This document shows positions 8,623 to 16,340 of a stretch of 64,000 nt of DNA, piece by piece. The notes under the pieces are model-generated. The model was not told the origin of the DNA. It made no database searches and worked only from the letters and a program-made list of their open reading frames with translations. The stretch spans positions 1,556,501 to 1,620,500 of the forward strand of contig CP097899.1 of the NCBI GenBank assembly GCA_023639215.1, in the 5' to 3' direction. Within the stretch, counting starts at the first letter, position 1. Every line of letters begins with the position of its first letter. Position numbers and translations under genes: made by a program. This stretch comes from Candidatus Pristimantibacillus lignocellulolyticus. GTDB lineage: Bacteria; Bacillota; Bacilli; Paenibacillales; Paenibacillaceae.

Positions 8623-9219
8623 TTATATTTCCTTATTCTGTATTTTTTTGCAATGTTGAAATTTTAGCCCTTCTTCAGATGAAGCGATCAATATTCCAAG
8701 CCTTCTTAATCGTGTTTCTTTTTTCTTGGCGCTCATTACCCACCAGATAGAATCTCTTTTATAGGATGGTGATAAATTAGTGAAGAATAGCCAGGCTGTT
8801 TGATTTGCCTTGATTTGTTCTTCATATTCTTTGGCAAGTTCCACGTTTCTTTGTTCAGAAGAATAGCCTTGTGCATCGGTTCTGTTGTTAAAGACGTGCA
8901 TTCCTTCTGGTCTCATCATTCCAAGCTGTATTAGTGCTTTTACCTTCTTTACGTTCACAGCACTCCATACACTATTTACTTTGCGCGGAGTAAAGCGAAT
9001 CTTATAGCTTTGTTTATCAATGGTTTTTCGTATACCGTCAATCCACCCAAAACAAAGAGCGACATCTACTGATGCAGACCAAGTAAGGCTTGCACGCCCT
9101 GTACTTATCCCAAAATAGCCCACCCAAATTTCACTAGCTTTAGCATGATGTTCTTCTAACCAATCGTTAAGCTCTTCTTGGTTATTGAAAAAAACTACAT
9201 CTCCCATTGTTCCAGCCAT
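8623..9219 (-). CDS. YdeI/OmpD-associated family protein
   Basis: The most likely start is the ATG at 9219 (MAGTMGDVV), 24 nt inside the end of the upstream hydrolase gene; 9207 is the alternative, and a frame to 9276 exists only because it overlaps the hydrolase. The product is about 198 residues. Features of the YdeI/OmpD-associated family: FFNNQEELNDWLEEHHAKASEIW, then SVDVALCFGWIDGIRKTIDKQSYKIRFTPRK, then a C-terminal helical part with WWVMSAKKKETRLRRL. Members are linked to bacteriocin or cationic peptide tolerance in some bacteria, but the biochemical role is unknown. The overlap indicates translational coupling with the hydrolase. Confidence 0.75.
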   Translation of the reverse strand: MAGTMGDVVFFNNQEELNDWLEEHHAKASEIWVGYFGISTGRASLTWSASVDVALCFGWIDGIRKTIDKQSYKIRFTPRKVNSVWSAVNVKKVKALIQLGMMRPEGMHVFNNRTDAQGYSSEQRNVELAKEYEEQIKANQTAWLFFTNLSPSYKRDSIWWVMSAKKKETRLRRLGILIASSEEGLKFQHCKKIQNKEI

Positions 9220-10136
9220 TTTAAAATCGCTTGGTTTGTTTCTTCCGGCTTTTCTTCCTGGATCCAATGACCGCAATCCAGATTGACCACTTCCACATTG
9301 GGCACGAACTTTGTCAGGTTTTCAGACTTCGCAACCATATCCCGATCGCCGTAGATCATGAGAGTCCGCTGCTGGATGATTGGGTTCACCTTCGCCAATA
9401 AGTTCCAGTTGCGATCAAGGTTCCTGTACCAGTTTATGCTGCCCGTAAACCCTGATGTTTCAAAAGCAGAAACGTAAACGGCCAGTTCGCTTTCGCTCAT
9501 TACGGGCTCACCGAGCGGTGTTTCCGCGTTGGCGAGATTGATTAACGCCATACCTGGATCAGGTGCTCTGAGAGGCTCGTTCTTCCGGTACAGGTTACGA
9601 AGGAACCTGTACGTATTGTCTTCGAATACGGCGTCCGCGACACCTGGCTGTCGATTAAAGTGGACGAAATAAAAATCGCCGCCAAGTATTTCTTCCATGA
9701 ACTCGATCCACGGTTTGTCTCCGCGCTCTTGGTAAGGCAAGCTCAGATTTATCACTTTATTGACGCGGTTTGGATGCAACAAGGTCAATCCCCAAACGAC
9801 GAATGCACCCCAGTCATGGCCGACAAAGGTAGCGTCTTCGTATCCGTAGTGATCGAGAAGGGCGACGAGATCACCCGACAAGTGTTCAATGTCATAGTCT
9901 GTTACTTCGGTCGGACGGGATGAGTTGCCGTAACCCCGCTGGTTGGGGACGATGACATGGTAGCCCGCTGCAGCCAGTGCGCCCATCTGATGGCGCCAAG
10001 AAAAGGCATGCTCTGGCCAGCCGTGGCAGAGTACAATAGGTTTTCCTGCATTTTCTCGGCCTGCTTCAAACACTTCGAGTTCCACACCGTTGACTGAAAT
10101 AAGGGTGGGTTTAGGAAAATTGGTTGAATTAAACAT
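9195..10136 (-). CDS. Alpha/beta hydrolase of the epoxide hydrolase type
   Basis: The ATG at 10136 is preceded by AAGGAGG; longer frames run through the promoter. About 313 residues. The fold carries the oxyanion motif HGWPEH, and the nucleophile elbow is GHDWGA with Asp as nucleophile, as in epoxide hydrolases and haloalkane dehalogenases. The catalytic His lies near the end in LDCGHWIQEEKP. A cap domain separates the two parts (about residues 125-225). HGWPE plus GHDWG favours epoxide hydrolase over dehalogenase. It is transcribed divergently from a WYL regulator, which probably controls it, and is coupled to the YdeI-like gene. Confidence 0.8.
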   Translation of the reverse strand: MFNSTNFPKPTLISVNGVELEVFEAGRENAGKPIVLCHGWPEHAFSWRHQMGALAAAGYHVIVPNQRGYGNSSRPTEVTDYDIEHLSGDLVALLDHYGYEDATFVGHDWGAFVVWGLTLLHPNRVNKVINLSLPYQERGDKPWIEFMEEILGGDFYFVHFNRQPGVADAVFEDNTYRFLRNLYRKNEPLRAPDPGMALINLANAETPLGEPVMSESELAVYVSAFETSGFTGSINWYRNLDRNWNLLAKVNPIIQQRTLMIYGDRDMVAKSENLTKFVPNVEVVNLDCGHWIQEEKPEETNQAILKWLEQWEM

Positions 10137-10158
10137 TGAATTAAAACCTCCTTCTTGT

Positions 10159-10203
10159 GATACATGTAGTATAATGGATAAACGGTGACATCTAGGTGTC
10201 ACC
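10159..10203 (-). promoter_or_regulatory. Promoter of the hydrolase operon overlapped by a palindromic operator
   Basis: On the minus strand a TATACT -10 box precedes the hydrolase ribosome site. Just upstream, 10184-10203 is a palindrome, GGTGACA-tctagg-TGTCACC (7-bp arms, 6-nt spacer), covering the -35 region. It sits between the hydrolase and the divergent WYL regulator, the usual place for the operator of such a regulator. Confidence 0.55.
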
Positions 10204-10234
10204 TTTTTGAAATAATGAAAAAAAGAGGGCAATT

Positions 10235-11146
10235 ATGGACAAAGCGGAGAGACTCATTTCTATTATCATGATATTGCTGAAAAAAGAGGTTGTTTCTACA
10301 ACGGAATTCTCACAACTATTCAATGTTTCCAAAAGAACGATCCTTCGCGATATGGAAACATTGAGCTTATCGAACATCCCGATCTACTCTGTCATTGGGG
10401 TCAAAGGCGGCTTCGGCATCATGGATGAATACAAGGTGGATAAACGCCTATTAAGCAGCTCCGATTTACAGAATATATTAACTGCGCTCGGTGGATTGGA
10501 ACAAATCATCCGTAATGAAGAAGTTGAAAGAACGATAAAAAAAATAGAGGCAATGGTTAGTCCATTGTCTCTTAATCGTTCCATTCAACTGTCGTTTTAT
10601 GATTGGGAAGGTCGGTCAGAAATTCTTGAAACCGTAAAGACATGTCAAGAATCCATAACAAAGAAAAGACTGGTTTCGTTTGATTATACAGATAAAGAGG
10701 GGGCTGTAACGGATAGAATGGTTGAGCCCTATGAGCTGCATTTTAGCGAATCGAGTTGGTACTTGAAAGGATTCTGTTTACATCGACAGGGATCTCGAAC
10801 ATTCAAATTATCCCGCATTGATCATATTACTATGGATGAACGTGCGTTTCATCCTAGAGACGATTGGTCTGAGCAAGGACACGAAGCAAGTTATCTACCG
10901 CAATTCGTCACTATTAAAGCATGGATATCGCCTAGCATAAAAGATCAAATCATTGAAAGGTATGGTCGAAAAAGTATTGAAGACCATGGTTCTGGACTTT
11001 TATTAGCAACCATATATGTGCCTCAAAATCGTATGGGATTTCAACTTTTAGCAAGCTTCGGTACTTATCTAAAAGTTGTAGAGCCCAAAACCTATGTTGA
11101 AGACTTTCGAAATTATTTATCTCAAGTGATGGAGAACTATTCCTGA
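10235..11146 (+). CDS. YafY-type HTH/WYL domain transcriptional regulator
   Basis: 303 residues; AGAGGGC ribosome site 5 nt before ATG. The N-terminal winged HTH (about 1-60: STTEFSQLFNVSKRTILRDMETLS) is followed by a helical linker, a WYL domain (about 135-205, with VEPYELHFSESSWYLKGFC) and a WCX-type C-terminal extension (about 215-303). WYL domains sense ligands, often nucleic acids or nucleotides, and regulate defence or catabolic genes. Its start is only about 30 nt from the palindrome at 10184-10203, so it probably represses the hydrolase-YdeI operon and itself. Confidence 0.85.
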   Translation: MDKAERLISIIMILLKKEVVSTTEFSQLFNVSKRTILRDMETLSLSNIPIYSVIGVKGGFGIMDEYKVDKRLLSSSDLQNILTALGGLEQIIRNEEVERTIKKIEAMVSPLSLNRSIQLSFYDWEGRSEILETVKTCQESITKKRLVSFDYTDKEGAVTDRMVEPYELHFSESSWYLKGFCLHRQGSRTFKLSRIDHITMDERAFHPRDDWSEQGHEASYLPQFVTIKAWISPSIKDQIIERYGRKSIEDHGSGLLLATIYVPQNRMGFQLLASFGTYLKVVEPKTYVEDFRNYLSQVMENYS

Positions 11147-11247
11147 TCAAGGTCTCGTCTCGGCCTATATGACCGACTCCACATGAGTTGGGTCTTTACG
11201 CGCTTCTTCATAGGTTTAGCATCGAAGCCTCAACCTTCAACTCAACT

Positions 11248-11279
11248 TTTCGCCCTACTTATGATACGGTTCGCCGTTG
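11248..11279 (-). repeat. rlmH-end (att-like) repeat, copy D
   Basis: On the minus strand it reads GGCGAACCGTATCATAAGTA followed by GGGCGAAA, encoding GEPYHK and a stop. The flank GGGCGAAA is shared with copy A. It lies 36 nt beyond the stop of the unknown gene at 11316. Confidence 0.8.
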
Positions 11280-11315
11280 TGTATTTAAATGAGATTAAAA
11301 ATTCTATATACTCCG

Positions 11316-11660
11316 TTATTTTGCTTCAGGTAAACTTAACTTAAACTCGCTTGACAATTTCTTATAAAAATCTCTTTTAAATAATTTATCCGCGTTAACA
11401 AGCCTAAATCTCTTTTTAGTTACATCCTCCTTAATACACCTTATTTGCTTATTAAATATAATATTATATTCATTATATTTTATGTTGCTCAAAAAACTAT
11501 CTACTGAAGTTTCATGGTGTTTATATATTTTTGAAAAATAGCGAGATAATGTATAGACAAGAACATCACCTCTTGCAATATAATTCTGATCTTCAAGTAT
11601 CTTAGTTCTAAACGCCGTTTCTAAAATTATGGAAGCTATTAACTCTTCTCTATAATACAC
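11316..11660 (-). CDS. Unknown protein at the end of the OLD-Mrr operon; start uncertain
   Basis: The first recognised start is GTG at 11660, giving 114 residues, but no ribosome site precedes it. The same frame is open for 51 more codons up to 11813, where it meets a TAA just inside the end of the Mrr-like gene, and that extension looks coding (QFCEIIFNNHKLLLKCESSQ, then IDKLVVIFNKIVEFPNFF). It holds no ATG, GTG or TTG. So the real product may be about 165 residues and begin at a rare start such as ATT, or be made by a +1 frameshift from the Mrr-like gene, or be broken. The sequence is helical, rich in Lys and Asn, with no known motif. Confidence 0.5.
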   Translation of the reverse strand: MYYREELIASIILETAFRTKILEDQNYIARGDVLVYTLSRYFSKIYKHHETSVDSFLSNIKYNEYNIIFNKQIRCIKEDVTKKRFRLVNADKLFKRDFYKKLSSEFKLSLPEAK

Positions 11661-11805
11661 ACATAAATCTGTAAAAAAATTGGGGAATTCAACTATTTTG
11701 TTGAATATTACAACTAATTTATCAATTTGACTTGATTCACACTTTAATAATAATTTGTGGTTATTAAAAATAATTTCACAGAATTGTGTTAATAAATAAT
11801 GTTCG

Positions 11806-12741
11806 TCACTTGGTTAGTTTTTCTCTTTTCCTCCCATACTTCCTCCTTTTATTCTCAATAAGAATAGCTAATCTATTTACCCAATCGCTTCCTAAATGAG
11901 CGTTGAAAAGAACATTAATATCTTCAAACGTCCATATTTGAATTCTTTTGTCGAAATTTCTGATGTTATCATTTACATAACCTGTACAGAAAATCACTCC
12001 CCTGTTTACTTTATTTTCGAGGATAACATCTCTGAACGCTCTGACAGTATTTAACTCTAGCTTTGTTGTTTTATACAACTTGCATTCAACATATACTTGT
12101 TCTTCGCCATCTGTCCTTTCAATAGTTGCAATGACATCCTTACCTCCATCACGAGTTGCAGTTGTCCATACCGTTTCATAACCCATGCTCTCATATAGAT
12201 TCTCAATTAACCACTCGAACTCCACAGGCTTCAGCTTAGTCAAATGCTCTAAAGAATTTTCAAAATTAATGAACTTAGCAACTATTATTTGAATACACTG
12301 GTCTCCCCCATAAATTCTGTCATCTGGCAAGCTTGGCTGTGAATAGATATAGCTTTCAAGTGCCCTAATTGCTTTGTAAGGACTATGTGGCAATAACTCT
12401 ATTATCCACGTCAAACCTTCCCAAGCGTCCTGTCCATTTGCTAGTCTTTTATACCTCTCACTATAGAACATATCTTTCGCAAAGTCCTTGTGAGCTTCAT
12501 TGTCTGAATCCTTCAAAAGCAAGTAAGTCTTGTAATCTGATACGTCAATACCTCGAGTAATAGGACATAGTAAGCACCTTAATATATCCTTAACATAGTC
12601 AGTCGACCTATTCTCAATTCCCTCAATAAGCTCCTCAACCCACTCATCACAAGGAATTCTTAAAGAAGGATATACTTCTTTGCCAGAAAGAACTAGATTT
12701 ACCCATTCATCAAGTGTATTGTAATTATCTGTATAATACAT
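11806..12741 (-). CDS. Mrr-like restriction endonuclease
   Basis: 311 residues. The C-terminal half is a PD-(D/E)xK nuclease of the Mrr_cat type: helix FEWLIENLYESMGYETVWT, then RDGGKDVIATI (metal-binding Asp near residue 198), then VYVECKLY with the ExK pair (about 218 and 220), then a Gln/Arg-rich helix and the RGVIFCTGYV strand. Mrr enzymes cut foreign or modified DNA. The N-terminal about 170 residues are helical and not recognised. It is 37 nt downstream of the OLD-type gene on the same strand and probably cotranscribed with it. The ribosome site is weak, consistent with coupling. Confidence 0.8.
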   Translation of the reverse strand: MYYTDNYNTLDEWVNLVLSGKEVYPSLRIPCDEWVEELIEGIENRSTDYVKDILRCLLCPITRGIDVSDYKTYLLLKDSDNEAHKDFAKDMFYSERYKRLANGQDAWEGLTWIIELLPHSPYKAIRALESYIYSQPSLPDDRIYGGDQCIQIIVAKFINFENSLEHLTKLKPVEFEWLIENLYESMGYETVWTTATRDGGKDVIATIERTDGEEQVYVECKLYKTTKLELNTVRAFRDVILENKVNRGVIFCTGYVNDNIRNFDKRIQIWTFEDINVLFNAHLGSDWVNRLAILIENKRRKYGRKREKLTK

Positions 12742-12778
12742 ATATTTTGACCCCGATCTTTAAACGATAATATATCAC

Positions 12779-14680
12779 TTATTCAGCTTCCGCAGCTGCT
12801 ACCTTCGCATTAACAATCTCCTGGTCTTGTGGCAACAAATTAAATGACTCTCTAAAAACATCAGATATTATTAATCGCCACATAGGGGCTATCGAGTCCC
12901 ATTCATCAGTCCAATTCATGGTAATGTTAGCAAATGCTTTATAAGGCTTTTCATTAGGAGGAGGGGTGTACCCAAGCACATCCTCTATACAATTCGCAAG
13001 CATTATTCTCCTGGATTCATCACCCACAGCCTCAAGAATCGGATCGTTAAATATTTCCGCCCGTTCCTTTCCTTCATCTTTATCATGAATAACAATAGGA
13101 TTGATGCCCATAGCCCTTAAGTACTTTACAAGAGCAATTATTGTCGCTTTTCCCCTTGCCTTAACAATTTGCCAATTACACTCTATATCTTTCCTTACTA
13201 CCTCGGGCATTCGACTTATCGTTTCCCTAAGTACGATATCCTCTGTATCTCCCTCAACCACCAACACATGCTTAGAGAAAAATACTCTGGATATATAATC
13301 ATCTAATTTCAACAACATTTTAACATATGTTTTGTCGTCATTTTGAAGCCTCAAGAACTCCTCACTGGCGTTAAACGCATTACATTTCAGTCTCTCTATT
13401 TTAATCTGACCATTATCGCTTGCGTACTCGTCATTTTCTCTAGATAGAGAATTTAAAATCTGCAAAGGCTTTTTGCTCAAATCAATCATATAAGGAGAAT
13501 GAGTTGTACAAACAATTTGATTGTTATGAGTTCCTGCCAACTCGTATATTGTATCTCTCATTTGCTTCGCAGCATTGGGGTGTAAATATATCTCAGGTTC
13601 TTCAAAACCTATAATTAAAGGTCTATGCTCTTGTCCAGCTGTTTTTCTATTATTACGTAAATTTCGATACCTTAGCAGGGCAAAAACTGCGGATCGAATC
13701 ATTCCTGTGCCTTGCAGATTTACTGGCGTATTGATGTTACTGAACATGGAAATAGTAAACTGTGGTTTAATTACTTTATCCGCATCAGCTAGGTTAGTAA
13801 GCGCTCTTAATCCAGTATTAGGGAAGACATCTTTCATAACTCCATTTAATTCTGTCATCATTTGCCCAAACTCACTTTGGGCATTCGTTGGATCAAGTTC
13901 CTCAGCGAGCTGATTCAAAAATAACTGGGCTTGTTTATAATTATTTGATGAGTCTCTTACATCATTAAATAGCTCAACTAAAGTGGAAACTAACGCACCT
14001 GAATTACCTGAAAGTTCTTCTGCCTTATCCTGAGCAGGAATCAGTAAAAATTTAGGAAGCTTAATTAACACGTTTGCAGGAATGCCTCCTGGATTCTTAA
14101 ACCACTCTTCAGCCTCCTCATCATACTCGTATAACTCTTCAACTTCTTCAATAACTGTCTTTACTTTAGCAGTTAATTTCTTGTCGCGATCTACTTCCGA
14201 GATTTTTGTTTCTATAGAAGTTAAATCAAGCCCCGCATCTATGTACTGTCCAACTGTACTGCAATTTTCAAACTGTGTTTTTAGTTTCTTCACCTGCTGA
14301 CGCAATTCGACAGTACAATCTGTACCGGGAGTAAACGTCTTCCTATAAACCACTTTTAGCCCGCTCTCTCCATCGTCTTTATTATACTGTAATACTCTTC
14401 CTTTAAAACCTACCCACTGCTTGGCTTCTTCCGGTAAATTCCTAAACTCGGCAGTTAATACTATCTTGTCTGATCCACGTCTGGTCAGTTCTCCATCCAT
14501 ATAAGAGAAAAACTCTTCATCAGATATTCTTTTCACATCATTCAAAAGTATGTTAAGTGCTGCCAATACTGAGCTTTTACCTACATTATTTTCCCCTATG
14601 AGAAAAGTTGCATCTGAAAATAATACAATTGTATCTGTATGTCTCCTAAATCCCTCAATCTCCAACTTATACAACCGCAT
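12779..14680 (-). CDS. OLD family ATPase/TOPRIM endonuclease (GajA-like architecture)
   Basis: 633 residues; GAGGAG ribosome site. The N-terminal ABC-type ATPase has Walker A GENNVGKSS at 29-37, and Walker B LIIGFEEPEIYLHP near 360, followed by a TTHSPYMIDL switch segment. The C-terminal TOPRIM nuclease has the Glu of VLVVEGDTEDIVL (near 476) and the DxD-like VIHDKDEGKE (near 530). This is the OLD (overcoming lysogenization defect) nuclease plan, shared with GajA of Gabija and AriA-type ATPases. No UvrD-like helicase (GajB) follows; instead an Mrr-like nuclease does. An antiphage role is inferred from family and context. Confidence 0.85.
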   Translation of the reverse strand: MRLYKLEIEGFRRHTDTIVLFSDATFLIGENNVGKSSVLAALNILLNDVKRISDEEFFSYMDGELTRRGSDKIVLTAEFRNLPEEAKQWVGFKGRVLQYNKDDGESGLKVVYRKTFTPGTDCTVELRQQVKKLKTQFENCSTVGQYIDAGLDLTSIETKISEVDRDKKLTAKVKTVIEEVEELYEYDEEAEEWFKNPGGIPANVLIKLPKFLLIPAQDKAEELSGNSGALVSTLVELFNDVRDSSNNYKQAQLFLNQLAEELDPTNAQSEFGQMMTELNGVMKDVFPNTGLRALTNLADADKVIKPQFTISMFSNINTPVNLQGTGMIRSAVFALLRYRNLRNNRKTAGQEHRPLIIGFEEPEIYLHPNAAKQMRDTIYELAGTHNNQIVCTTHSPYMIDLSKKPLQILNSLSRENDEYASDNGQIKIERLKCNAFNASEEFLRLQNDDKTYVKMLLKLDDYISRVFFSKHVLVVEGDTEDIVLRETISRMPEVVRKDIECNWQIVKARGKATIIALVKYLRAMGINPIVIHDKDEGKERAEIFNDPILEAVGDESRRIMLANCIEDVLGYTPPPNEKPYKAFANITMNWTDEWDSIAPMWRLIISDVFRESFNLLPQDQEIVNAKVAAAEAE

Positions 14681-14830
14681 TGGTAGTTCCTCCTCTTCAG
14701 CTTTATATATCTATATTTCACCAATAAATGTCAAAATCCTCCTTTGGCAATAAAGATTTAGAACTGAAATAGGGGCATTTTAGCTCAATGCTGCACATTT
14801 CCCAGTAATCGCTATGGAATCCAAAAATTA

Positions 14831-14859
14831 AAGCTCAGGCACGGTAGGTGCCTGAGCTT
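14831..14859 (-). terminator. Terminator after the DUF3841-like gene
   Basis: A perfect 12-bp stem (aagctcaggcac/gtgcctgagctt) with a 5-nt loop, followed on the minus strand by taattttt. The spacer 14681-14996 otherwise holds only the presumed promoter of the OLD gene; no clear -35/-10 pair was picked out. Confidence 0.8.
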
Positions 14860-14996
14860 CGTATAATAGATAAATGTGGCTCAAAAAAGCTATTTCTTCA
14901 AATGCAACATACACTACACATGTGTGGGATAAGCTTACCCAGTTTGTTGCATGGACAACAGGGAATATCCTAACTAAGCACTTGTTAATTCCTTAA

Positions 14997-15629
14997 TTAC
15001 TTTTTTATAGAATTCAACAATGTGATTGCTTCTTGACTTAAATTATATGTTTTTGAATTTTCATAATCAGTTACCGGAAAAACATTTACAATATCATCAA
15101 TATTAATATAATGCATATGACATTGCTCGATTCTATTGTCGATTTCTTCAATAATAAATCCCCTACTGCCTGATAATTTATAATCATTTTCAAAAGATGT
15201 ATAGGATAGATCAACAAACTCCGTATTACAATAGTCTTTCCACTCTCCTCCGGTCTTTCTCATTGCAATCACAATAAAATCTTGAAAATTTATTGGAACT
15301 AAATTCAAGTTTTTATCTACTTCGAGTTCTAGAATTGAGTAATCTTCCCCTAGAAAAGATACAGAATCGGAAAACATAGGGTTAGATTCAAAGAAATCGC
15401 GATAATCATTGTAATTCGTTACTAGCTTATTGTTAAGTGAAGAAATTGCAAAAATTAAACCTTTACATTTAAGATTATTAACGGTTGAATACATATTCAA
15501 CAAATCAGGATATATTGCTTTCATCCCTTCACTTGCCATTCCATTTGCAAATTGAAAGTCAGGGTAGTACATTCCATGCTGTATTATTTGCTTAAGTGTA
15601 GAATTGCGCTGAGCTGTCCATATTCGCAT
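14997..15629 (-). CDS. Unknown protein, possibly DUF3841-like
   Basis: 210 residues with a GGAGAGG ribosome site. The start MRIWTAQRNSTLKQIIQHG resembles DUF3841 proteins, which open with an LWT(I/V)Q strand and a helix. The rest (KGLIFAISSLNNK, then SILELEVDKNLNLVPINFQDF) is alpha+beta without catalytic motifs I recognise. There is no signal peptide or membrane segment, so it is cytosolic. It has its own terminator and stands next to the OLD-Mrr operon in the block closest to rlmH, so a defence or toxin-like role is possible but unproven. Very AT-rich compared with the core genes. Confidence 0.5.
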   Translation of the reverse strand: MRIWTAQRNSTLKQIIQHGMYYPDFQFANGMASEGMKAIYPDLLNMYSTVNNLKCKGLIFAISSLNNKLVTNYNDYRDFFESNPMFSDSVSFLGEDYSILELEVDKNLNLVPINFQDFIVIAMRKTGGEWKDYCNTEFVDLSYTSFENDYKLSGSRGFIIEEIDNRIEQCHMHYINIDDIVNVFPVTDYENSKTYNLSQEAITLLNSIKK

Positions 15630-15798
15630 ATTAACCTCTCCAGTAGAATTTATTTAACTATAAGATTTAAAAGACATTAAATTGATTATACCCCAAAAAA
15701 GACACAGAACTTTACATGTATCAAGTTTAGGCTATACATCTAAGCCCTACTCTACGACTTAGAATTGAAGCATCTACATGTAACTCAACTCTCCAATT

Positions 15799-15830
15799 TA
15801 CCACTATTTACAATACGCTTCTCCGTTAAT
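15799..15830 (-). repeat. Degenerate rlmH-end (att-like) repeat, copy F
   Basis: On the minus strand this encodes INGEAYCK and a stop, against INRGEPYHK in rlmH. It agrees with the core at about two thirds of positions and lies only about 20 nt beyond the real gene end. It could be an old, decayed junction; chance cannot be excluded. Confidence 0.4.
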
Positions 15831-15850
15831 ACCATAACCATAACTATATA

Positions 15851-15885
15851 TTTTTCGCCGTCACTTGTGGTACGGTTCCCCACGA
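15851..15885 (-). other. 3' end of rlmH, presumed attachment site
   Basis: The gene ends GGGGAACCGTACCACAAGTG followed by acggcgaaa. It differs from the repeat core at a few silent positions (TAC CAC AAG TGA against TAT CAT AAG TAG), so the downstream copies resemble each other more than this gene end. In staphylococci the equivalent site, with the common centre TATCATAAGT, is the attB of SCC elements. Confidence 0.65.
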
Positions 15886-16340
15886 TTAATCTTCACACCA
15901 CGATAAATCTGCTCGATCAACACCAAGCGCATCAATTGATGTGGCAATGTCATTCTGCCGAAGCTCAAACGTTGATTCGCCCGCTTCAATACATTACTCG
16001 ACAATCCATTACTTCCACCTATAACAAAAGCCACGTGGCTTTTTCCATACGTGGCTAGTTTGTCTAGTTGCTGGGCAAGATCCTCACTTGACCATAACTC
16101 TCCATCAATTGCGAGAGCGACCACATGAGCTTCTTGCTTTATTTGAGCGAGGATTTTATCACCCTCGCGATCTCTTACTTGTTCTTCTTCTGCAGCACTC
16201 ATCGTTTCTGGTGCTTTCTCATCTGGCACTTCAGAAAGGGTTAATTTAATATATGGACCTAGTCGCTTCGCATACTCTGCCATACCCATAACGAGATACT
16301 TTTCCTTCAACTTACCTACTGCAATGATCTGTATATGCAT
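15861..16340 (-). CDS. rlmH: 23S rRNA (pseudouridine-1915 N3)-methyltransferase RlmH
   Basis: 159 residues, the normal family length. It is a SPOUT (trefoil-knot) methyltransferase that modifies pseudouridine 1915 in helix 69 of 23S rRNA on the assembled 70S ribosome, using S-adenosylmethionine. Signature parts are MHIQIIAVGKLKEKYL at the start, ALAIDGELWSSEDLA, FVIGGSNGLSSNVL (SAM loop), FGRMTLPHQLMRLVLIEQIYR and the terminal GEPYHK. The start ATG directly follows the stop of the CxxC gene. Its last codons are the proposed insertion point for the accessory genes to the left. Confidence 0.97.
   Translation of the reverse strand: MHIQIIAVGKLKEKYLVMGMAEYAKRLGPYIKLTLSEVPDEKAPETMSAAEEEQVRDREGDKILAQIKQEAHVVALAIDGELWSSEDLAQQLDKLATYGKSHVAFVIGGSNGLSSNVLKRANQRLSFGRMTLPHQLMRLVLIEQIYRGVKINRGEPYHK

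Larger units (their letters stand above)
2118..15885 (-). mobile_element. Tandem array of putative rlmH-anchored cassettes (SCC-like logic, no recombinase seen)
   Basis: Six sites in the same orientation carry the 3' end of rlmH: 2118-2149, 5853-5884, 8281-8306, 11248-11279, 15799-15830 (degenerate) and the real gene end at about 15851-15885. Between them lie gene blocks unrelated to each other: a sensor kinase; an APH-fold kinase with GNAT and an HTH protein; YdeI, hydrolase and WYL regulator; OLD, Mrr and DUF3841-like genes. In staphylococci, SCC elements insert by Ccr serine recombinases at exactly this place and leave such direct repeats. Composite or decayed elements are inferred. No ccr, integrase or transposase gene is visible, so mobility could be lost or supplied in trans. 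Confidence 0.55.

Noticed and set aside
12779..14680. Complete Gabija system
   Set aside because: GajA-like architecture is present, but no UvrD-like GajB gene is adjacent; the neighbour is an Mrr-like nuclease.
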